8,249 nt of DNA from Acidobacteriota bacterium (lineage in GTDB: Bacteria; Acidobacteriota; Terriglobia; UBA7540), in NCBI GenBank assembly GCA_003171295.1, contig PMYF01000206.1, forward strand, positions 1 through 8,249, read 5' to 3'. The translations under genes were made by a program, and so were the position numbers. Positions 5,571 through 8,249 of this stretch are shown here, in pieces (within the stretch, counting starts at the first letter, position 1; each line of letters opens with the position of its first letter). Under the pieces are notes generated by a model. It was not told the origin of the DNA and did not search any database. It saw nothing but the letters and a program-made list of their open reading frames with translations.

Positions 5571-8140
5571 AAGGAAGACACCTGCATGGGCAGCCGCTTT
5601 CGCGGAGGGACTGGTTGAAATGGACTGCGGGTAGCGCCGTGGCCCTTCCCCTCTTTGGCCAATGCCACTTTGAGGTTCAGCCGTTGCCGGCGAGCCCGCA
5701 CGTGCCGCAGGCTGAATCCAGCGTGTTCCGGCGGGTGACGCTCGAGATGAGCTTGAAGCCGTTTCGCAGCGTCGACGCAGGCAGCATCCAGGCGATCGCG
5801 GAGCATGTGTTCCGTCAGTGGGCGGCGCTGCTGCAGCGCGCGGACGGGTGCGCGGTGATGCTGTGGACCGCCGATGGGAGCGAAATCCTCGATTACCGTG
5901 GAAATATGCACGACCCCATCGAGTGGGCCCGCTACATCGGGAGCGCCAACCCCGAGAAGGCCCCACCCCAGGCTGACCCGTCGGAAATCAACATCCACGA
6001 ACAGGCCCGGCTGTACATGAACAACCCACCCCAGATCACCTACGGCACGCTGAAAGAAATCATCCAAACCTTCAAGAGTATCGGGAGAAAGTTGACGGGC
6101 AAGCCGGTGAGCGTGGGCGCCACCTTCGACCCGGGGCCGGAGTTCGCCCGCTCCCCCTTCAAGTTCGAGAGGCATCGCGAGATCCTCAAGGGCGAATGGG
6201 TTGATTGCAGCGCCACCCTCAGCGGAGATTCGGTACCCTACGCCGGATTCCCACGCGGCATCCCTTCAGGCACGCCGTTCGGAGTGTTTTTCGGGCGCCA
6301 GGCACAGCATTTCCTCACCGACCTGGGCTTTGACTACATCTGGTTCTCCAACGGCTTCGGCTTTTCCGCGACAGCGTGGAGCGTGAAGGGTCCGCTTTTC
6401 GACGGCACCGCCTTCCACCCCGAGAGGGCGGCTGAGATCCGCGCAAGTGTGGTGGGATTCTGGAAAGCGTTCCGCCAGGAGTGCCCGGGGTTCCGCGTGG
6501 AATGCCGGGGCAGCAATCTCTCCACCGGCGCGGACCTCAGCGCGAGCGCGTCGCCGATTCAGGACATTTACGACGGCGGGTTCAATATGGTCGCTCCTCC
6601 GAACTCGCCCTGGGCCGCTATTGACGGGGACTTTGGCCTGGAGGTGAGCGGGTATCTTTCCCACATTGCCCACCTCCCGGCGGGCGATGTGTTCCCCTTC
6701 CGCTTCTACACGCATGACCCCTGGTGGTTGAATAGTCCCTGGTTCGACCGCTACGGGCATGAGCCCCACGACATCTACCTGCCCCTGGCGCTGGCGCGGC
6801 TCGACCGCCGCGGCAAGGTCACGCCACCGTCGTTCCTCGAGTTCCTCACTATCGACAACTCCTATGGCGAGCTGCCCGACCAGTGTCCTAACGAGGTCAC
6901 GCCGCACATCCTTCTGGCCATGGATCACTTCTCCGACGAGCCTGGCCTCGTCACCTGGGTGTACCCGTTTGGCGAGTTCCACGAAAAAGTGTTCGGGGAC
7001 ACGCCCCGCCCGGGCGAAGTGTTCTTCAGCGATTGGTTCATGCGCAACGCCGTGAATGCCGGATTGCCGTTGAACACGGTCGTCTCGACGGACAACTTCC
7101 TGGCCTCGGGAAGCGCCAATCCCAATCTATGTGCGCACACGGTTCTGCTGACACCTGTTCCCGCCGCGGGCAGCCCGCTGGAGGCGGCGCTGCTGGAGCA
7201 ACTCCGGGGCGGGCGCCAGGTCTTCCTTTATGGACCGGTGACGCACGCGAGCCAGACGCTCATGGAGTTGCTCAACTTGCAACTGGCGCCGCCGCTCAGC
7301 GGTGAACTTGAGATGCGCTCATCCCTTGCGAGCGATACCATCCGTCACGGCAAGGTGCCAACCCGCATAGTGCATCGCGACGTGACGTCGGGCGGCGGCA
7401 TCGACACCGTCTTGCTCGCGCCGGGGGTGGCGGATGTGGAGGTGTGCGCCAGGGTCTCGGACGGCACGAACGAGCGTGTGTTCGCCGTCACGCGGCCCGT
7501 CGGCTCCGGCCGGCTGGCTTGGGTGCGTGGAAGTTTCTCGGGTTACCTCACGTCGTCTGCCCTGCCCCAGCCTGACGATCCGCGGCAGCTCTTCCAGGCG
7601 GAGTACCTGATGCGCTATATGCTGGCGAAGTTCGGGTATGAGCTAAAGGTGGAGCGGCCCACGGTCGAGACCCGAAACCCGCTGCTGCTTGTCGCTCGGA
7701 GCAACAATGGCTTTTTCTTCTCTGGATACAGCCCCTCGACGGCCGCGACCATCCGGCTGCGATTCCCGCTCGGCGCTCCGATTCTGCTGGGGTATGAGAC
7801 GTGGATCGAGGACGGGCATTCGAACTACAGCATGCCCCGCGCCTGGCACCGTGAGTGCCGCTGCCTTGTGCAGCAGTCCGAGGAGGGGGAAATTTCTTGC
7901 GTCGAGAGGATCTCGGAAGAGCCCGGCATCCGGCGCCGCATCCTCTTGACGGGCCTGAAGCGGGCGACCGTGCATTTCTACCCCGAGGTTCGAACCGCCG
8001 GTCCGCCGGTCCGGATGGAGAGCGGCCAATCGCAAGCCACCTTCTTTGAAAGCGAGAAGCACATCGCGTACTTGTCCGAAGATTCGGGAAGACGCCTGGT
8101 GGTTCACGACCACTCGGGTGAGTTGCTCATGTCCTGGTAA
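5567..8140 (+). CDS. Tat-exported putative glycoside hydrolase, family not identified
   Basis: The protein is 857 residues. The N-terminus carries a twin-arginine signal, LSRRDWLKWTAG (Arg13-Arg14), then a hydrophobic stretch to about residue 31, so it should be exported folded. No clear cleavage site is seen, and Cys33 is not in a good lipobox. Residues about 54-470 are rich in the aromatic and acidic patches of TIM-barrel hydrolases: VTLEMSLKPF (58-66), AVMLWTADGSEILDYRG (96-112), GATFDPGPEF (184-193), FDYIWFSNGFGFS (255-267), FRVECRG (309-315) and FLEFLTIDNSYGELPD (423-438). Residues about 500-690 look like a Rossmann-type domain (LLEQLRGGRQVFLYGP, 542-557), as in the trimerisation domain of GH42-type beta-galactosidases. 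A beta-rich region ends the protein. I cannot assign catalytic acids; Glu191, Glu312, Glu425, Asp430 and Glu435 are candidates. Placement after two sugar isomerases supports a glycan-processing role. Function is inference; the coding call is firm. Confidence 0.93.
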   Translation: MKGRHLHGQPLSRRDWLKWTAGSAVALPLFGQCHFEVQPLPASPHVPQAESSVFRRVTLEMSLKPFRSVDAGSIQAIAEHVFRQWAALLQRADGCAVMLWTADGSEILDYRGNMHDPIEWARYIGSANPEKAPPQADPSEINIHEQARLYMNNPPQITYGTLKEIIQTFKSIGRKLTGKPVSVGATFDPGPEFARSPFKFERHREILKGEWVDCSATLSGDSVPYAGFPRGIPSGTPFGVFFGRQAQHFLTDLGFDYIWFSNGFGFSATAWSVKGPLFDGTAFHPERAAEIRASVVGFWKAFRQECPGFRVECRGSNLSTGADLSASASPIQDIYDGGFNMVAPPNSPWAAIDGDFGLEVSGYLSHIAHLPAGDVFPFRFYTHDPWWLNSPWFDRYGHEPHDIYLPLALARLDRRGKVTPPSFLEFLTIDNSYGELPDQCPNEVTPHILLAMDHFSDEPGLVTWVYPFGEFHEKVFGDTPRPGEVFFSDWFMRNAVNAGLPLNTVVSTDNFLASGSANPNLCAHTVLLTPVPAAGSPLEAALLEQLRGGRQVFLYGPVTHASQTLMELLNLQLAPPLSGELEMRSSLASDTIRHGKVPTRIVHRDVTSGGGIDTVLLAPGVADVEVCARVSDGTNERVFAVTRPVGSGRLAWVRGSFSGYLTSSALPQPDDPRQLFQAEYLMRYMLAKFGYELKVERPTVETRNPLLLVARSNNGFFFSGYSPSTAATIRLRFPLGAPILLGYETWIEDGHSNYSMPRAWHRECRCLVQQSEEGEISCVERISEEPGIRRRILLTGLKRATVHFYPEVRTAGPPVRMESGQSQATFFESEKHIAYLSEDSGRRLVVHDHSGELLMSW

Positions 8141-8249
8141 GTGGGGCGCGGGGCGACCAGGGGGCGGAAGCCGCGATTTCAGCCGGACTGAACAGGCTGC
8201 GGAAAAACCGCTAAAACTGTCATCCTGAGGAGCCACAGGCGACGAAGGA
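8141..8249. other. Downstream flank up to the window end
   Basis: After the stop there is a GC-rich stretch with no gene and no clear terminator, then from 8193 the right inverted-repeat copy, which continues past the window edge. Confidence 0.5.
8193..8249 (-). repeat. Right copy of the 57-bp inverted repeat, cut by window end
   Basis: This begins CAGGCTGCGGAAAAACCGC and continues into CTGTCATCCTGAGGAGCC. It is the reverse complement of 5345-5400, with one substitution and one single-base indel over the first 41 bp and weaker agreement at the end. It probably opens another MITE-like element of the 5286-5377 type that continues beyond the window. Confidence 0.8.

Noticed and set aside
5590..5680. 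Lipoprotein signal at Cys33 of the Tat protein
   Set aside because: The residues before the cysteine (FGQ) do not fit a lipobox, so I kept a Tat signal without claiming lipidation.

Overview
The window is a GC-rich bacterial segment with five plus-strand reading frames that I support and one weaker micro-ORF. The intergenic spaces are packed with palindromic, repeat-like DNA. The repeat styles, the Tat-exported putative hydrolase and the sugar isomerase genes would fit a Verrucomicrobiota-type genome. Planctomycetota or Acidobacteriota remain possible. No rRNA or other phylogenetic marker is present, so this placement is inference only.

Layout. Positions 1-535 carry no gene I can support and hold small GC-rich hairpins. 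An uncharacterised protein with a C-terminal C2H2-type zinc-binding motif lies at 536-1351. It begins at a GTG, is visibly less GC-rich than the genes after it, and runs into a repeat-like hairpin at its 3' end. Positions 1352-1709 are an intergenic stretch with several inverted repeats, including a nested cruciform at 1478-1529. An L-fucose isomerase gene (fucI) lies at 1710-3527 with a strong ribosome binding site and all three expected metal ligands. Positions 3528-3813 contain a 133-bp array of palindromes bounded by 12-bp terminal inverted repeats, then a 24-codon micro-ORF whose stop overlaps the next start. A second isomerase, of the L-arabinose/L-fucose isomerase superfamily, lies at 3814-5250. 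Positions 5251-5423 hold a 92-bp MITE-like element. A 48-residue single-pass membrane micro-protein (5424-5570) overlaps by 4 bp the start of an 857-residue Tat-signal protein (5567-8140), which looks like a glycoside hydrolase of a family I cannot name. A second, inverted copy of the repeat end occupies 8193-8249 and is cut by the window edge.

How the genes may work together (inference). FucI converts L-fucose (and often D-arabinose) to the ketose. The second isomerase probably handles a related aldose. The exported protein would release or process a sugar-containing substrate outside the cytoplasm. Together they resemble part of a deoxysugar or pentose glycan-use locus. No kinase, aldolase, transporter or regulator is visible. 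The most notable unexplained unit is the coupled pair of membrane micro-protein and Tat protein, bracketed by near-identical inverted repeats of about 57 bp.
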